A stretch of DNA of 54,276 bases from Mesorhizobium escarrei (lineage in GTDB: Bacteria; Pseudomonadota; Alphaproteobacteria; Rhizobiales; Rhizobiaceae), in contig NZ_CAKXZT010000118.1 in NCBI RefSeq assembly GCF_935825525.1, positions 1 through 54,276 on the forward strand. The letters run 5' to 3'. The translations under genes and the position numbers were made by a program. Positions 8,063 to 16,678 of this stretch are shown here, piece after piece. Position 1 is the stretch's first letter; every line of letters starts with the position of its first letter. The notes under the pieces were generated by a model. The model was not told the origin of the DNA. It ran no database searches and saw only the letters and a program-made list of their open reading frames with translations.

Positions 8063-8919
8063 TGGCGCAGGCACGAAGCCGCAATCGCCGCATCGGCATG
8101 CAGGTCGCCGAGCACGCGACAGGCATCATCGCCTCATTGCTGTTCCTGGCGCCGATCGTCTGGACCGTGCTTTCGGCGTTCAAGCCGGCGCAGGAATCGC
8201 GCCAGCCGCCGCTGCCGCCCTGGCCGACGACGGGTTTTTCGGTCGAGAATTATGAAACGCTCAACACTTTCGGCGACGGCCTGTGGCTGCCGGCGCAAAA
8301 CAGCATCTATGTCTCTGTGATGACGGTGGTGCTGTCGGTGATCGTCAGCGTGCTGGCTGGCTACGGTTTTTCGCGCTTCCGCTTTCCGCTAAAAAACCTG
8401 CTCTTCGTCCTCATCCTGTCGACCATCATGATCCCGTTCCAGTCGATCCTGACGCCGATCTTCCTGGTGCTGACCAAGATCGGCCTGCACAACACGCTGA
8501 CCGGGCTGGTCTGCGTCTATGTCACGCTGCAGCTGCCGTTCTCGATCTTCATGATGCGCAACGCCTTCGACGCGGTGCCGCGCGAGATCGAGGAAGCCGC
8601 CCGCATGGACGGCGCCAACAACGTCACCATGCTGCTGCGGGTGATGCTGCCGCTCGTCTGGCCGGGCATCGTCACCATCGCGCTGTTCGCATTTCTCGGC
8701 GCCTGGAACGAGTTTCTGGCAGCGCTGGTGCTGATGACCGACCAGTCCAAATTCACGCTGCCGATCATGATGACGGCGCTGCAGTCCGGCCGCTTCGGCG
8801 CCATCGACTGGGGCGCGGTGCAGGCCGGCGTCACCGTGATGATGGTGCCGTGCCTGGTGCTGTTTCTGCTGCTGCAGCGCTTCTACATCCGCGGCCTCAT
8901 GGCAGGGGCCGTGAAGTGA
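8059..8919 (+). CDS. Sugar ABC transporter permease (MalG-like)
   Basis: A 286-residue permease, the usual second subunit of carbohydrate uptake systems. Six helices are evident, with the EAA loop EEAARMDGANNVTMLLRVMLPL around residues 180-200 and the typical FLGAWNEFLAALVLM segment. Start codons ATG 8059 and ATG 8062 are both possible; the first overlaps the preceding stop. No ATP-binding subunit follows or precedes it in this window, so the pair presumably shares an ATPase encoded elsewhere, as MsmK/UgpC-type ATPases do in other bacteria. Confidence 0.92.
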   Translation: MMAQARSRNRRIGMQVAEHATGIIASLLFLAPIVWTVLSAFKPAQESRQPPLPPWPTTGFSVENYETLNTFGDGLWLPAQNSIYVSVMTVVLSVIVSVLAGYGFSRFRFPLKNLLFVLILSTIMIPFQSILTPIFLVLTKIGLHNTLTGLVCVYVTLQLPFSIFMMRNAFDAVPREIEEAARMDGANNVTMLLRVMLPLVWPGIVTIALFAFLGAWNEFLAALVLMTDQSKFTLPIMMTALQSGRFGAIDWGAVQAGVTVMMVPCLVLFLLLQRFYIRGLMAGAVK

Positions 8920-8947
8920 CCAACCCGAATCGAACCGGAGTAAATTG

Positions 8948-10960
8948 ATGACCGCATCGCAATCCGCCAGTCAGGGCGCCACGCCGGGGCAAACCGGCAA
9001 GTTGGGCAAGCCGAAACTCGCCTTCCGCCCGCTGCCGGTGCCGCAGGTCGATGTGCGCGGCTTCTGGGGCGACCGTGTCGATGCCGTCGCCACCAGGACC
9101 GCCGGCATCCTCTATGACCGCTGTGTCAAGGCGCGCATGCTCGAGCAGATCGATCCGGACCGGCCATCGCCGGGCGTCGTCATTCCGTTCCATTCACCCT
9201 CGCCGGACGAGGCTGCGACCGCCGGCAACGAGTTCACCGGCTCGACCGTGACGACGCAGATGTTCTGGGACAGCGACTGGGGCAAGACCATCGAGACCGC
9301 CGCCTATTCGCTCTACCGTCGCCGCAATGACGAGCTGGAGAAGAAGATCGACGCCGTCATCGACATGTACGGCAGACTGCAGCAGCCCGACGGCTATCTG
9401 TCGAGCTGGTACCAGCGCATACAGCCCGGCTTGCGCTGGACCAATCTGCGCGATTGCCACGAGCTCTACTGCGCCGGCCATCTGATTGAGGGCGCGGTCG
9501 CCTACTACCAGGCCACGGGAAAACGCAAGCTGCTCGACATCATGTGCCGCTATGCCGACCATATCGGCGAGACCTTCGGCCCCGAGCCCGGCAAGAAGAA
9601 AGGCTATTGCGGCCATGAGGAGATCGAGCTGGCGCTGGTCAAGCTCGCGCGGGCCACCGGCGAGCAGAAGTATATGGACCTGGCAAAATACTTCATCGAC
9701 CAGCGCGGCCAACAGCCGCATTATTTCGACGAGGAGGCGCGTGCCCGCGGCGCCGACCCGAAGGCTTACCATTTCAAGACCTACGAATACAGCCAGTCGC
9801 ACCAGCCGGTGCGAGAACAGGACAAGGTCGTCGGCCATGCGGTCAGGGCGATGTATCTCTATTCGGGCATGGCCGATATCGCCACCGAATATGGCGACGA
9901 CACGCTGCGGGCGCCGCTCGACCGGCTGTGGGACGATCTCACCACCAAGAACCTCTACATCACTGGCGGCCTCGGGCCGTCGTCGCACAATGAGGGTTTT
10001 ACCGCCGACTACGATCTGCCCAATGAAACCGCCTATGCCGAGACCTGCGCTTCGGTCGGACTGGTATTCTGGGCGAGCCGCATGCTCGGCATGGGCCCCA
10101 ATGCGCGTTACGCCGACATGATGGAGCGGGCGCTCTACAACGGCTCGATTTCGGGCCTGTCGCTCGATGGCTCGCTGTTCTTCTATGAGAATCCGCTGGA
10201 AAGCCGGGGCAAGCACAACCGCTGGAAATGGCATCGCTGCCCGTGCTGCCCGCCCAATATCGGCCGCATGGTCGCCTCGATCGGCAGTTATTTCTACGGC
10301 CTGTCCGACGATGCCCTTGCAGTTCATCTCTATGGAAACAGTACGGCTCGTTTCGATATCGCAGGTCGGCGCATAGAACTGACCCAGGCCAGCAATTATC
10401 CGTGGAGCGGGACAGTCTCGATCGGCGTCGAACCCGAGGCGCCGACCGAGTTCAGCTTGCACCTGCGCCTGCCGGGATGGTGTCGCAACGCGGCGCTCAA
10501 GGTGAACGGGGAGGCGGTCGATCTGCATGCGGTCACCAGCGACGGCTATGCCGCGATCCGGCGCGAATGGCGCAAGGGCGACCAGGTCGAGTTCGACCTC
10601 GAAATGGCCATCGACCGGCTCTACGCCAATCCGCAGGTGCGGCAGGATATCGGCCGCGTCGCGCTTGCCCGCGGCCCGCTGATCTATTGCGTCGAGGAGA
10701 CCGACAATGCCGGCCAGCTGCACCGCATCGCCTTGCCGCCGACAGCCGAGATCGAGGCGCATCAGCAGCCAAACCTATTGGGCGGCGTCGTGACGCTTTC
10801 GGCTGTTGCCAGGAAAGAGGCGTTTGAAGACTGGGACAACGGCCTCTACCGCACCGAACCGCCGGCGGTTGAAGAAGCAAAAATCACCGCTGTGCCGTAT
10901 TTTGCCTGGGACAACCGCGATCCAGGCGAGATGCTGGTCTGGATCAGAAGCGCCGGATAG
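8948..10960 (+). CDS. GH127 beta-L-arabinofuranosidase (DUF1680)
   Basis: A 670-residue glycoside hydrolase of the GH127 type, which removes beta-L-arabinofuranose. The zinc-thiolate active site known for this family (one Glu, three Cys) is visible: NETAYAETC supplies Glu and Cys near residue 360, and HRCPCCPPNIGRM supplies the Cys-Cys pair near residue 430. The N-terminal half is an (alpha/alpha)6 barrel and the C-terminal part has beta-sandwich character. No signal peptide is present, so it acts on imported substrate in the cytoplasm. Start is ATG 8948 with GGAG seven bases upstream. It follows the second permease by 28 bases and is the last gene of the operon. Confidence 0.9.
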   Translation: MTASQSASQGATPGQTGKLGKPKLAFRPLPVPQVDVRGFWGDRVDAVATRTAGILYDRCVKARMLEQIDPDRPSPGVVIPFHSPSPDEAATAGNEFTGSTVTTQMFWDSDWGKTIETAAYSLYRRRNDELEKKIDAVIDMYGRLQQPDGYLSSWYQRIQPGLRWTNLRDCHELYCAGHLIEGAVAYYQATGKRKLLDIMCRYADHIGETFGPEPGKKKGYCGHEEIELALVKLARATGEQKYMDLAKYFIDQRGQQPHYFDEEARARGADPKAYHFKTYEYSQSHQPVREQDKVVGHAVRAMYLYSGMADIATEYGDDTLRAPLDRLWDDLTTKNLYITGGLGPSSHNEGFTADYDLPNETAYAETCASVGLVFWASRMLGMGPNARYADMMERALYNGSISGLSLDGSLFFYENPLESRGKHNRWKWHRCPCCPPNIGRMVASIGSYFYGLSDDALAVHLYGNSTARFDIAGRRIELTQASNYPWSGTVSIGVEPEAPTEFSLHLRLPGWCRNAALKVNGEAVDLHAVTSDGYAAIRREWRKGDQVEFDLEMAIDRLYANPQVRQDIGRVALARGPLIYCVEETDNAGQLHRIALPPTAEIEAHQQPNLLGGVVTLSAVARKEAFEDWDNGLYRTEPPAVEEAKITAVPYFAWDNRDPGEMLVWIRSAG

Positions 10961-11056
10961 GGCCGTAGCGCCGATTTCAGCATACCTTGAATTCACCATG
11001 GCGCGCGTCATCTAGTTTTGAGTGGCGTCAGCCATTTGAACGGGCGGAGGCAGATT

Positions 11057-12220
11057 GTGGCGCTCGAAGCTGTTGTGCGTGCGAACGCCAGCGGTCGGCT
11101 TATAGTCGTGACCATCGCGGCGGTGCCGTTGCTGTTCGTGATCAGCGGACTGGCCATTCGCTATGCGGCTTTTGCTTCGGTGTCGGAGGAAACAGGTTTC
11201 GCGGCCTATGCCCGTGCGCTGTGCCGGTGGGATTGCGCCTGGTACATTGGCATCAGCGAACAGGGCTATGAGCGCTTTCCCATTCCAGACCACAGCAATG
11301 TCGGTCGCTGGGGCTTCTTCCCGCTCTACCCGATGCTGGTGGCGGCGATCCGGTCAGTTTTCCCTTTTCCTACGATACTGATCGCGACGATCACCTCGAT
11401 TGCGTGCAGCTACGCCGCCTGTCTGGTGGCGTGGCCGCTGCTCGAGAAGAACATGAGCGCCTATGTGCTGTATTGCGCGTTTCTGCTCAGCGGCCCGTTC
11501 TCCTTTCACTTCACGACCTTCCTCAGCGAACCGCTTTTCGTGCTGCTGACCTCGTGCGTTTTTCTGGCGCTCAAGCGCTCCAGCTATCTCGCCGCGGGCG
11601 TTTCATCCGCGCTGCTGTCGGCGACCAGGCTGGTCGGAGTCTTCGTCGTCTTTGCAACCGTCATTCAAATGTTCAGCGAGCACCGCCGGCAGGGCGGATC
11701 GGCGCTGTCTTTCCCGCACTGGCTGCTTGGCCGACCGGTTCTGCTGGTCGCTGTCCTCATCTCGCCCGCCGGTTTGTTCGCTTACATCCTGTTCCTGTAC
11801 CTCACCGTCGGAGACGGCTTTGCATTCTTGCACATCCAGCGCGCGTTCGGACGGGTGGCTGGTAATCCGCTGGTCTTTCTATGGGACGGGCTCTCCGCCG
11901 TTCCGACCACGGGATGGCTGCCCAGGGCGCCGCAATGGAGCGCGCTCGCCGCGATCACCGGATTGGCGCTGTCGGCCGTTCTGGCGGCCCGCAGGCAATA
12001 TGGCGCGGCACTCTTCTGCGCGCTCTGCATCATCCTGCCACTGATCACCAACCTGGCCTCGATGGTCAGATACGTCATTGGGCTTGCGCCTCTGACAATG
12101 ATGCTCGCCGTCCTGTTGTCGGCGTCGCAACTCATTTGGCTCGCGGCTTTGGTTCTCTTCCTTGGCGCCTGCTATTTCACGACTGTGGCGTGGATCGGAG
12201 GCTACCTTGCCCTGGTCTGA
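11057..12220 (+). CDS. GT-C membrane glycosyltransferase (PIG-V/mannosyltransferase-like)
   Basis: A 387-residue polytopic membrane protein with about nine hydrophobic segments. Near residue 55 it has CRWDCAWYIGISEQGY and then GRWGFFPLYPML, the acidic/aromatic loop pattern of PIG-V-type lipid-sugar-dependent mannosyltransferases. The usual GT-C role is transfer of a sugar from a polyprenyl-phosphate donor on the outer face of the membrane. Start is GTG 11057, six bases behind GGCGGAGG; the TTG at 11018 has no such site. The next gene begins inside its last codons. The GT2 and GtrA genes on the opposite strand probably supply its donor. Confidence 0.75.
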   Translation: MALEAVVRANASGRLIVVTIAAVPLLFVISGLAIRYAAFASVSEETGFAAYARALCRWDCAWYIGISEQGYERFPIPDHSNVGRWGFFPLYPMLVAAIRSVFPFPTILIATITSIACSYAACLVAWPLLEKNMSAYVLYCAFLLSGPFSFHFTTFLSEPLFVLLTSCVFLALKRSSYLAAGVSSALLSATRLVGVFVVFATVIQMFSEHRRQGGSALSFPHWLLGRPVLLVAVLISPAGLFAYILFLYLTVGDGFAFLHIQRAFGRVAGNPLVFLWDGLSAVPTTGWLPRAPQWSALAAITGLALSAVLAARRQYGAALFCALCIILPLITNLASMVRYVIGLAPLTMMLAVLLSASQLIWLAALVLFLGACYFTTVAWIGGYLALV

Positions 12221-12830
12221 CGTTCCGGGCCCGTATCGGCGCGCCGCCTCGCTCGGTGGCTACGCGCTCGCGGCGGTTCTGGCCGGGTCCGAGATCGTCA
12301 TCCTTGCGCTTGCTCTCAATCCGGACGTCAACGCCGATTATCGCGCCTATTACATCGATCGGACGACGACCTGTCTCAATCGGGATGCCGTCGGCAGCTA
12401 CACGCTTGGCCAGACGGTATCGTTCCGGAACGACGGCGCCAAGCAGGCGGCCGGCATAAAGGTCTGCGGCTGGTCGGGACCCGTCGCCGACGGCACCCAT
12501 TCCCTGGGCGAGACCTCGCGGCTTCGCGTGAAGATACCGCCGCTGAGCGACGGGCTGGCCGCCACGCTGCAAATGGCCGCCGTCATTCGTCCGCCACAGA
12601 TCACGCAGAGGGTTGTGATCTCGGTGAACGGCGTTCGGGCGCATGCGGTGACGCTGTCCGGCAAAGAACCACGAACGGTCTCGTTCGTCATTCCACCGGC
12701 GGCGCTCGGCAAGGCCGATACACTCGAAATCGCTTTCGACTATCTCGACGGCATTTCGCCAACTCCGGCCGCCAGCAACATCTACAAGCGCTCCATCAAG
12801 CTGGTGTCGTTCCGGCTGGATGCCATTTGA
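12207..12830 (+). CDS. Membrane-anchored extracytoplasmic protein of the glycosylation module
   Basis: A 207-residue protein of unknown family. An N-terminal membrane anchor (GGYALAAVLAGSEIVILALAL, about residues 17-37) is followed by a beta-rich domain of about 165 residues that looks immunoglobulin/jelly-roll-like by its strand pattern, including TAACVNRD-like and VVISVNGVRAHAVTL segments. The start is TTG 12207, five bases behind GGAGG and 14 bases inside the preceding gene; the ATG at 12162 would overlap by 59 bases and lacks a site. It ends 6 bases from the convergent GtrA gene. It may assist or receive the transferred sugar; function not recognised. Confidence 0.65.
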   Translation: MPWSDVPGPYRRAASLGGYALAAVLAGSEIVILALALNPDVNADYRAYYIDRTTTCLNRDAVGSYTLGQTVSFRNDGAKQAAGIKVCGWSGPVADGTHSLGETSRLRVKIPPLSDGLAATLQMAAVIRPPQITQRVVISVNGVRAHAVTLSGKEPRTVSFVIPPAALGKADTLEIAFDYLDGISPTPAASNIYKRSIKLVSFRLDAI

Positions 12831-12836
12831 GACGGA

Positions 12837-13271
12837 TTAGCGGTCGCTTTGCCGGCTAGGTTCTCGCTGCGCAAAAACCCATCGGTCGAGTATGAGAAGA
12901 TTGACCGCTGGAATAATCAGGCATGTAACCAGAATGGCAATGATGGGCGGCAGGCCGAGTTTCGCCGTCAAAAGCGCCGGCGCCGCGTAAGCCACGGCAA
13001 AGCCTGTCGCCGTCAGCAGGACAAAACGCCCAGCTTCCGATCGGTGCGATCCGTTCGACATGAAGGTTACTGATTTGTGGGCGAGGTACGAAAACACGGC
13101 AGCCGCGGCGTAAGCCGCAAGCGACGCCTGGACCGGCGTGAAGCCGATCCATTTCGATTTGACCAACGCAATAGCCAGGACAGCATACAGGCTCGTCGCG
13201 GCGATGCCGACCAACCCGAAGCGCGCCAGCAGCTTCAGCCCGGCGCCGGCGGTCGAACCGCCTTCAGACAT
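12837..13271 (-). CDS. GtrA-family membrane protein (lipid-linked sugar flippase)
   Basis: A 144-residue protein with four membrane helices (FGLVGIAATSLYAVLAIALV, AAYAAAAVFSYLAH, FVLLTATGFAVAYAAPALL, IIAILVTCLIIPAVNLLIL) and the closing motif NLLILDRWVF, all typical of the GtrA family. GtrA proteins are thought to flip undecaprenyl-phosphate sugars. Start is ATG 13271, overlapping the methyltransferase stop by 8 bases; the longer open frame lies within the upstream gene. Third gene of a GT2-methyltransferase-GtrA operon. Confidence 0.88.
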   Translation of the reverse strand: MSEGGSTAGAGLKLLARFGLVGIAATSLYAVLAIALVKSKWIGFTPVQASLAAYAAAAVFSYLAHKSVTFMSNGSHRSEAGRFVLLTATGFAVAYAAPALLTAKLGLPPIIAILVTCLIIPAVNLLILDRWVFAQREPSRQSDR

Positions 13272-13947
13272 GCGCGCTGCACGCATACTGGGCTCCGAGC
13301 GGTAGCGGCGCGAGCAGGCGCTCGAGTCTTCTGGCGAACGGCCTGGCCGACGGCAGCAGCAGGAAGTGCTCGGATCGGATATCCTGAAAACCCGTCTGCT
13401 GAAAAAGCGACCTTGCCCTGGCGGCGTTGAGCAGGACCGCGTCCTGGTCGAACGGACACCGGAACACCGCAAGACGCGTCAGCGGATTATAGGGATTATG
13501 CTCGATGATGCAGGCGACGCCGCCGGGTCGCACGACGCGCCGCATTTCCCGGAAGAAATCGAGCCAGGAGGCGGGCGGAACATGATGGACGACGCAACTG
13601 GCGAAAGCCAGATCGAACGCGCCGTCGCCATAAGGCAGGCGCGGCGTCGTGCAGGCCCTGTAAGACACACGTGGATTGTTCTGGCTGGCGCGCAGGATTG
13701 ATTGTTCCGAGACGTCGCAGCCATCCAGGCTCTCGAAGACGCCTTCGAGATAAGGGTGGAGCGACCCGACGCCGCAGCCGACATCCAGCGCCCGCACCCA
13801 CTGTCGAAGCCCTCGCTCGACAACGAGACGCTGTAGCAGGTCGGCCTTGGCGATCAGAAAAAAGTCGTGCCTAAGTCCGGAAAACCGGATGGATCCTGCG
13901 ACCGCCTCGCCATAATTCGATTTATAGTTGTCGAAGAGTTCGGCCAT
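13264..13947 (-). CDS. Class I SAM-dependent methyltransferase
   Basis: A 227-residue methyltransferase with the Rossmann motif I ALDVGCGVGSLHPYL near residue 75, motif II-like LDGCDVSE, motif IV-like FDLAFASCVVHHVPP and the post-motif region REMRRVVRPGGVACIIEHN. Start ATG 13947 overlaps the end of the GT2 gene by 26 bases. Position between a polyprenyl-phosphate glycosyltransferase and a flippase suggests that it methylates the sugar or the lipid carrier, but that is inference; the substrate cannot be read from sequence. Confidence 0.82.
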   Translation of the reverse strand: MAELFDNYKSNYGEAVAGSIRFSGLRHDFFLIAKADLLQRLVVERGLRQWVRALDVGCGVGSLHPYLEGVFESLDGCDVSEQSILRASQNNPRVSYRACTTPRLPYGDGAFDLAFASCVVHHVPPASWLDFFREMRRVVRPGGVACIIEHNPYNPLTRLAVFRCPFDQDAVLLNAARARSLFQQTGFQDIRSEHFLLLPSARPFARRLERLLAPLPLGAQYACSAHV

Positions 13948-14989
13948 CAGCCGAGGCTCCGTTCCTGGGTTTCCGAAACGGTCGACGGCTCTCACTGGCG
14001 GCACGCATCGCCTTGTCGAAGCCGGCGACCCGATCGATCACGTAAAGCGGACGGCGTTTAACCTCGGCGTGGATGCCGCCGACATAGAGCCCGACCACGC
14101 CGGTCATGAAAAGATTGATGCCGCAAAGGAGCGACACGATCACCACGGTGGATGTCCAGCCGGCAATGATGCCGGTTTCAAAAATCCAGGCGAAGATCGC
14201 GTAAATGCCGAACACCACCGCAAGCGCGGAGATCGCCAATCCGCCCCACAGCGCCATGCGCAGCGGCTTCTCGGAGAAGCTGACGATGCCGTGAACGGCA
14301 AGGCGCATCATCTTCCAGAATGGGTATTTGGTCTGGCCGAGGGTCCGCGCCGGGCGTTCGAAAGGCACCGCTGTCTGCTTGAACCCCATCCAGGCGAACA
14401 TGCCCCTGACGAAACGGTCGTGTTCGGGCATTTGCTTGAAGGTCTCCAGGGCCTTGCGCCCGACCAGGCGAAAATCGCCGACGTCGCGGGGGATGTCGAC
14501 CGACGTCATCTTCTCCAGCAGGCGGTAGAAGAGACTCGCCGTAAAGCGCTTGAACCAGGATTCGCCCTGACGCTTGACACGGCGGGCATAGACGATCTCG
14601 AAGCCTTCCTTCCACTTCGCCACCAGATCGAGGACCACCTCCGGCGGGTCTTGCAGGTCGGCATCCATGACGATGACGGCATCACCCGCAGCCGCATCCA
14701 TGCCGGCCGTGATCGCGACCTGGTGGCCGAAATTGCGGGAAAGCTCGATCAGCCGGAAGCGCGGCTCGACGGCGACGACGTTGCGAAGGTATTCGACGCT
14801 TCCATCGAGGCTTCCGTCATCGACGAAGATCGCCTCAGCCTCGCCGTCCAACCGGCAGATCAGCGAACTGATCCGCTCGATCAGTCGCGGCAGCACCTGT
14901 TCTTCATTGTATATGGGAAGGACCAGCGAGTACCGCGGCGGCGACACGTTCACCGCAGTCCTGATGCTTTGGATCACAGAGTCTCGCAT
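13922..14989 (-). CDS. GT2 polyprenyl-phosphate glycosyltransferase (GtrB/DPM1-like)
   Basis: A 355-residue family 2 glycosyltransferase: YSLVLPIYNEEQVLPRLI begins the GT-A fold, FVDDGSLDGS and VMDADLQDPP are the nucleotide-sugar and DXD-region motifs, and two C-terminal membrane helices (WGGLAISALAVVFGIYAIF and VIVSLLCGINLFMTGVVGLY) match the GtrB/ArnC architecture. It should make undecaprenyl-phosphate sugar on the cytoplasmic face. The start at 14989 gives the family N-terminus; the open frame runs 93 codons further. First gene of a three-gene overlapping operon with a palindrome 50 bases upstream. Confidence 0.9.
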   Translation of the reverse strand: MRDSVIQSIRTAVNVSPPRYSLVLPIYNEEQVLPRLIERISSLICRLDGEAEAIFVDDGSLDGSVEYLRNVVAVEPRFRLIELSRNFGHQVAITAGMDAAAGDAVIVMDADLQDPPEVVLDLVAKWKEGFEIVYARRVKRQGESWFKRFTASLFYRLLEKMTSVDIPRDVGDFRLVGRKALETFKQMPEHDRFVRGMFAWMGFKQTAVPFERPARTLGQTKYPFWKMMRLAVHGIVSFSEKPLRMALWGGLAISALAVVFGIYAIFAWIFETGIIAGWTSTVVIVSLLCGINLFMTGVVGLYVGGIHAEVKRRPLYVIDRVAGFDKAMRAASESRRPFRKPRNGASADGRTLRQL

Positions 14990-15334
14990 GCCGTTGAAAA
15001 TGGAACGCAAGCTACAAAGTTCCAAGGACACACAAGAAATCGCTAAATTTAGCGGTTTCGGGCAGGTGCCGATCATGCGTGGAAGGACAAAGGCGTTACC
15101 GCAATCGAACGTCCATATGTGCTCGGCGCACGGCGTCAATGAGCTATCGGCCAGTCCGAAACCGCCGCGAAGCAGCCTTTGAGGACCCGCTTCGATCATA
15201 CCGCCCAAAACCGGGTGTCTGCTGGCCCGATCTACCCCGCTTGCCACTTCTGCCATTGCACAAGCCACATCGGAACAATAGATGGTGCGGAGCGGCCGCC
15301 CCTTATGTCAGGCGGAAAAAACAGGACTATGCGC
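14990..15334. other. Divergent intergenic region between GT2 operon and pmbA
   Basis: About 345 bases with no supported gene. It contains a relatively AT-rich patch with the perfect palindrome CGCTAAATTTAGCG (15041-15054) and the inverted repeat TGGAAC-N12-GTTCCA (15001-15024), both close to the GT2 start. Promoters for both divergent operons must lie here. Confidence 0.6.
15041..15054. promoter_or_regulatory. Perfect 14-base palindrome upstream of the GT2 operon
   Basis: CGCTAAATTTAGCG is self-complementary and lies 52 bases upstream of the GT2 start codon, where an operator would act. The bound regulator is unknown and the site could also simply belong to a promoter. The call rests on symmetry and position only. 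Confidence 0.4.
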
Positions 15335-16678
15335 ATGACCGATACGCTGGACTCAGCGAAATTGACCGACCGGGTCGCGGCCTTGGTCGAGGCTGCCAAA
15401 CGGGCCGGCGCCGACGCCGCCGACGCAGTTGCGGTGCGCGGCCGTTCGACCGGCGTGTCGGTGCGGCTTGGCAAGGTCGAAGGCACCGAGGCGTCCGAGA
15501 GCGAGGATGTCTCGCTGCGCGTCTTCGTCGGCAAGCGGGTGGCGAGCGTCTCGGCAACCGCTGCCTCCGACCCGAAAGCGCTAGCCGAGCGGGCCGTGGC
15601 GATGGCGAAAGTCTCCCCGGAAGATCCCTATCAGGGCCTCGCCGATCCGGCCTTGCTGGTCAAGAAGCCGCGCGACCTCGATCTGTTCGATCCGACGGAA
15701 GTCTCGGCCGACCAGTTGAAGGAAGCGGCGCTGGCCGCGGAAGCGGCGGCCCTTGCGGTCAAGGGCGTTACCAATTCGGCCGGCAGCGGCGCCAGCGCCG
15801 GGCTTGGCGGGCTGGTGCTCGCCACCTCGCACGGCTTTGTCGGCCACTATGTCGCCTCGCGCTTTTCGCGCTCGACCAGCGTCATCGCCGGCGAGGGCAC
15901 CGGTATGGAGCGCGATTATGAATTCTCCTCGCGCCAGCATTTCTCCGATCTCGACGCACCCGAGGACATCGGCCGCAAGGCCGGCGAACGCGCCGCACGG
16001 CGCGTCGGCGCGCGCAAGGCGGCGACCGGGCCGATCGACGTGGTGTTCGATCCGCGCGTCGCCCGCGGCATCGCCGGCCATCTCGCCGGCGCCATCAACG
16101 GCGCCTCCGTCGCGCGCAAGACCAGCTTTCTGCGCGACATGATGGGCAAGCAGGTGGCGGCGGCCGCGATCACCGTCACCGACGAGCCGCTCCGGCTCCG
16201 TGGCCAGGCGTCGCGTCCGTTCGACGGCGAAGGCATCGAGGGCGAAAAGCTGCTCATGGTCGAGAAGGGCGTTTTGAACCACTGGTTCCTGTCGACCTCA
16301 GTCGCGCGGGAATTGGGGCTGACCACCAACGGGCGCGGCTCGCGCAACGGCTCCTCCGTCTCGCCGTCATCGACCAATCTTGCCATCGAGCCGGGCGAGC
16401 GGACGCCCGAGGACCTCATCAAGTCGATCAAATCAGGCTTTTACGTCACCGAAGTGTTCGGCCAGGGCGTCGACATGGTGACAGGCGAGTACAGCCGCGG
16501 CGCTTCCGGCTTCTGGATCGAGAATGGCGAGCTCGCCTATCCGGTTGCGGAAGTGACCATCGCCTCGAACCTGAAGACCATGTTCCTCAGCATGGTTCCG
16601 GCGAGCGATCTCGATCGCAATTTCGGCACCGCCGCACCAACGCTGCTGATCGAAGGCATGACCCTTGCCGGAGCTTGA
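15335..16678 (+). CDS. pmbA: TldE/PmbA-family metalloprotease-associated protein
   Basis: A 447-residue protein of the TldD/PmbA superfamily in the PmbA (TldE) subclass: GASAGLGGLVLATSHGF, VVFDPRVARGIAGHLAGAINGASVARKTSFL, VEKGVLNHWFLSTSVAREL, GFYVTEVFGQGVDMVTGEYSRGASGFWIENGEL. TldE partners TldD in peptide processing; the zinc-binding HExxxH lies in TldD and is absent here, as expected. Start ATG 15335 is eight bases behind AGGA; ATG 15329 is the near alternative. It overlaps the following gene by 14 bases. Confidence 0.88.
   Translation: MTDTLDSAKLTDRVAALVEAAKRAGADAADAVAVRGRSTGVSVRLGKVEGTEASESEDVSLRVFVGKRVASVSATAASDPKALAERAVAMAKVSPEDPYQGLADPALLVKKPRDLDLFDPTEVSADQLKEAALAAEAAALAVKGVTNSAGSGASAGLGGLVLATSHGFVGHYVASRFSRSTSVIAGEGTGMERDYEFSSRQHFSDLDAPEDIGRKAGERAARRVGARKAATGPIDVVFDPRVARGIAGHLAGAINGASVARKTSFLRDMMGKQVAAAAITVTDEPLRLRGQASRPFDGEGIEGEKLLMVEKGVLNHWFLSTSVARELGLTTNGRGSRNGSSVSPSSTNLAIEPGERTPEDLIKSIKSGFYVTEVFGQGVDMVTGEYSRGASGFWIENGELAYPVAEVTIASNLKTMFLSMVPASDLDRNFGTAAPTLLIEGMTLAGA

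Noticed and set aside
6518..8074. Long antisense open frame across the permease gene and repeat block
   Set aside because: Composition is Gln/Arg/Asp-rich noise and it spans two repeat elements; the plus-strand permease is genuine.
9194..10762. 522-residue antisense open frame in the GH127 gene
   Set aside because: GH127 motifs on the plus strand are decisive; the antisense frame has no motif.
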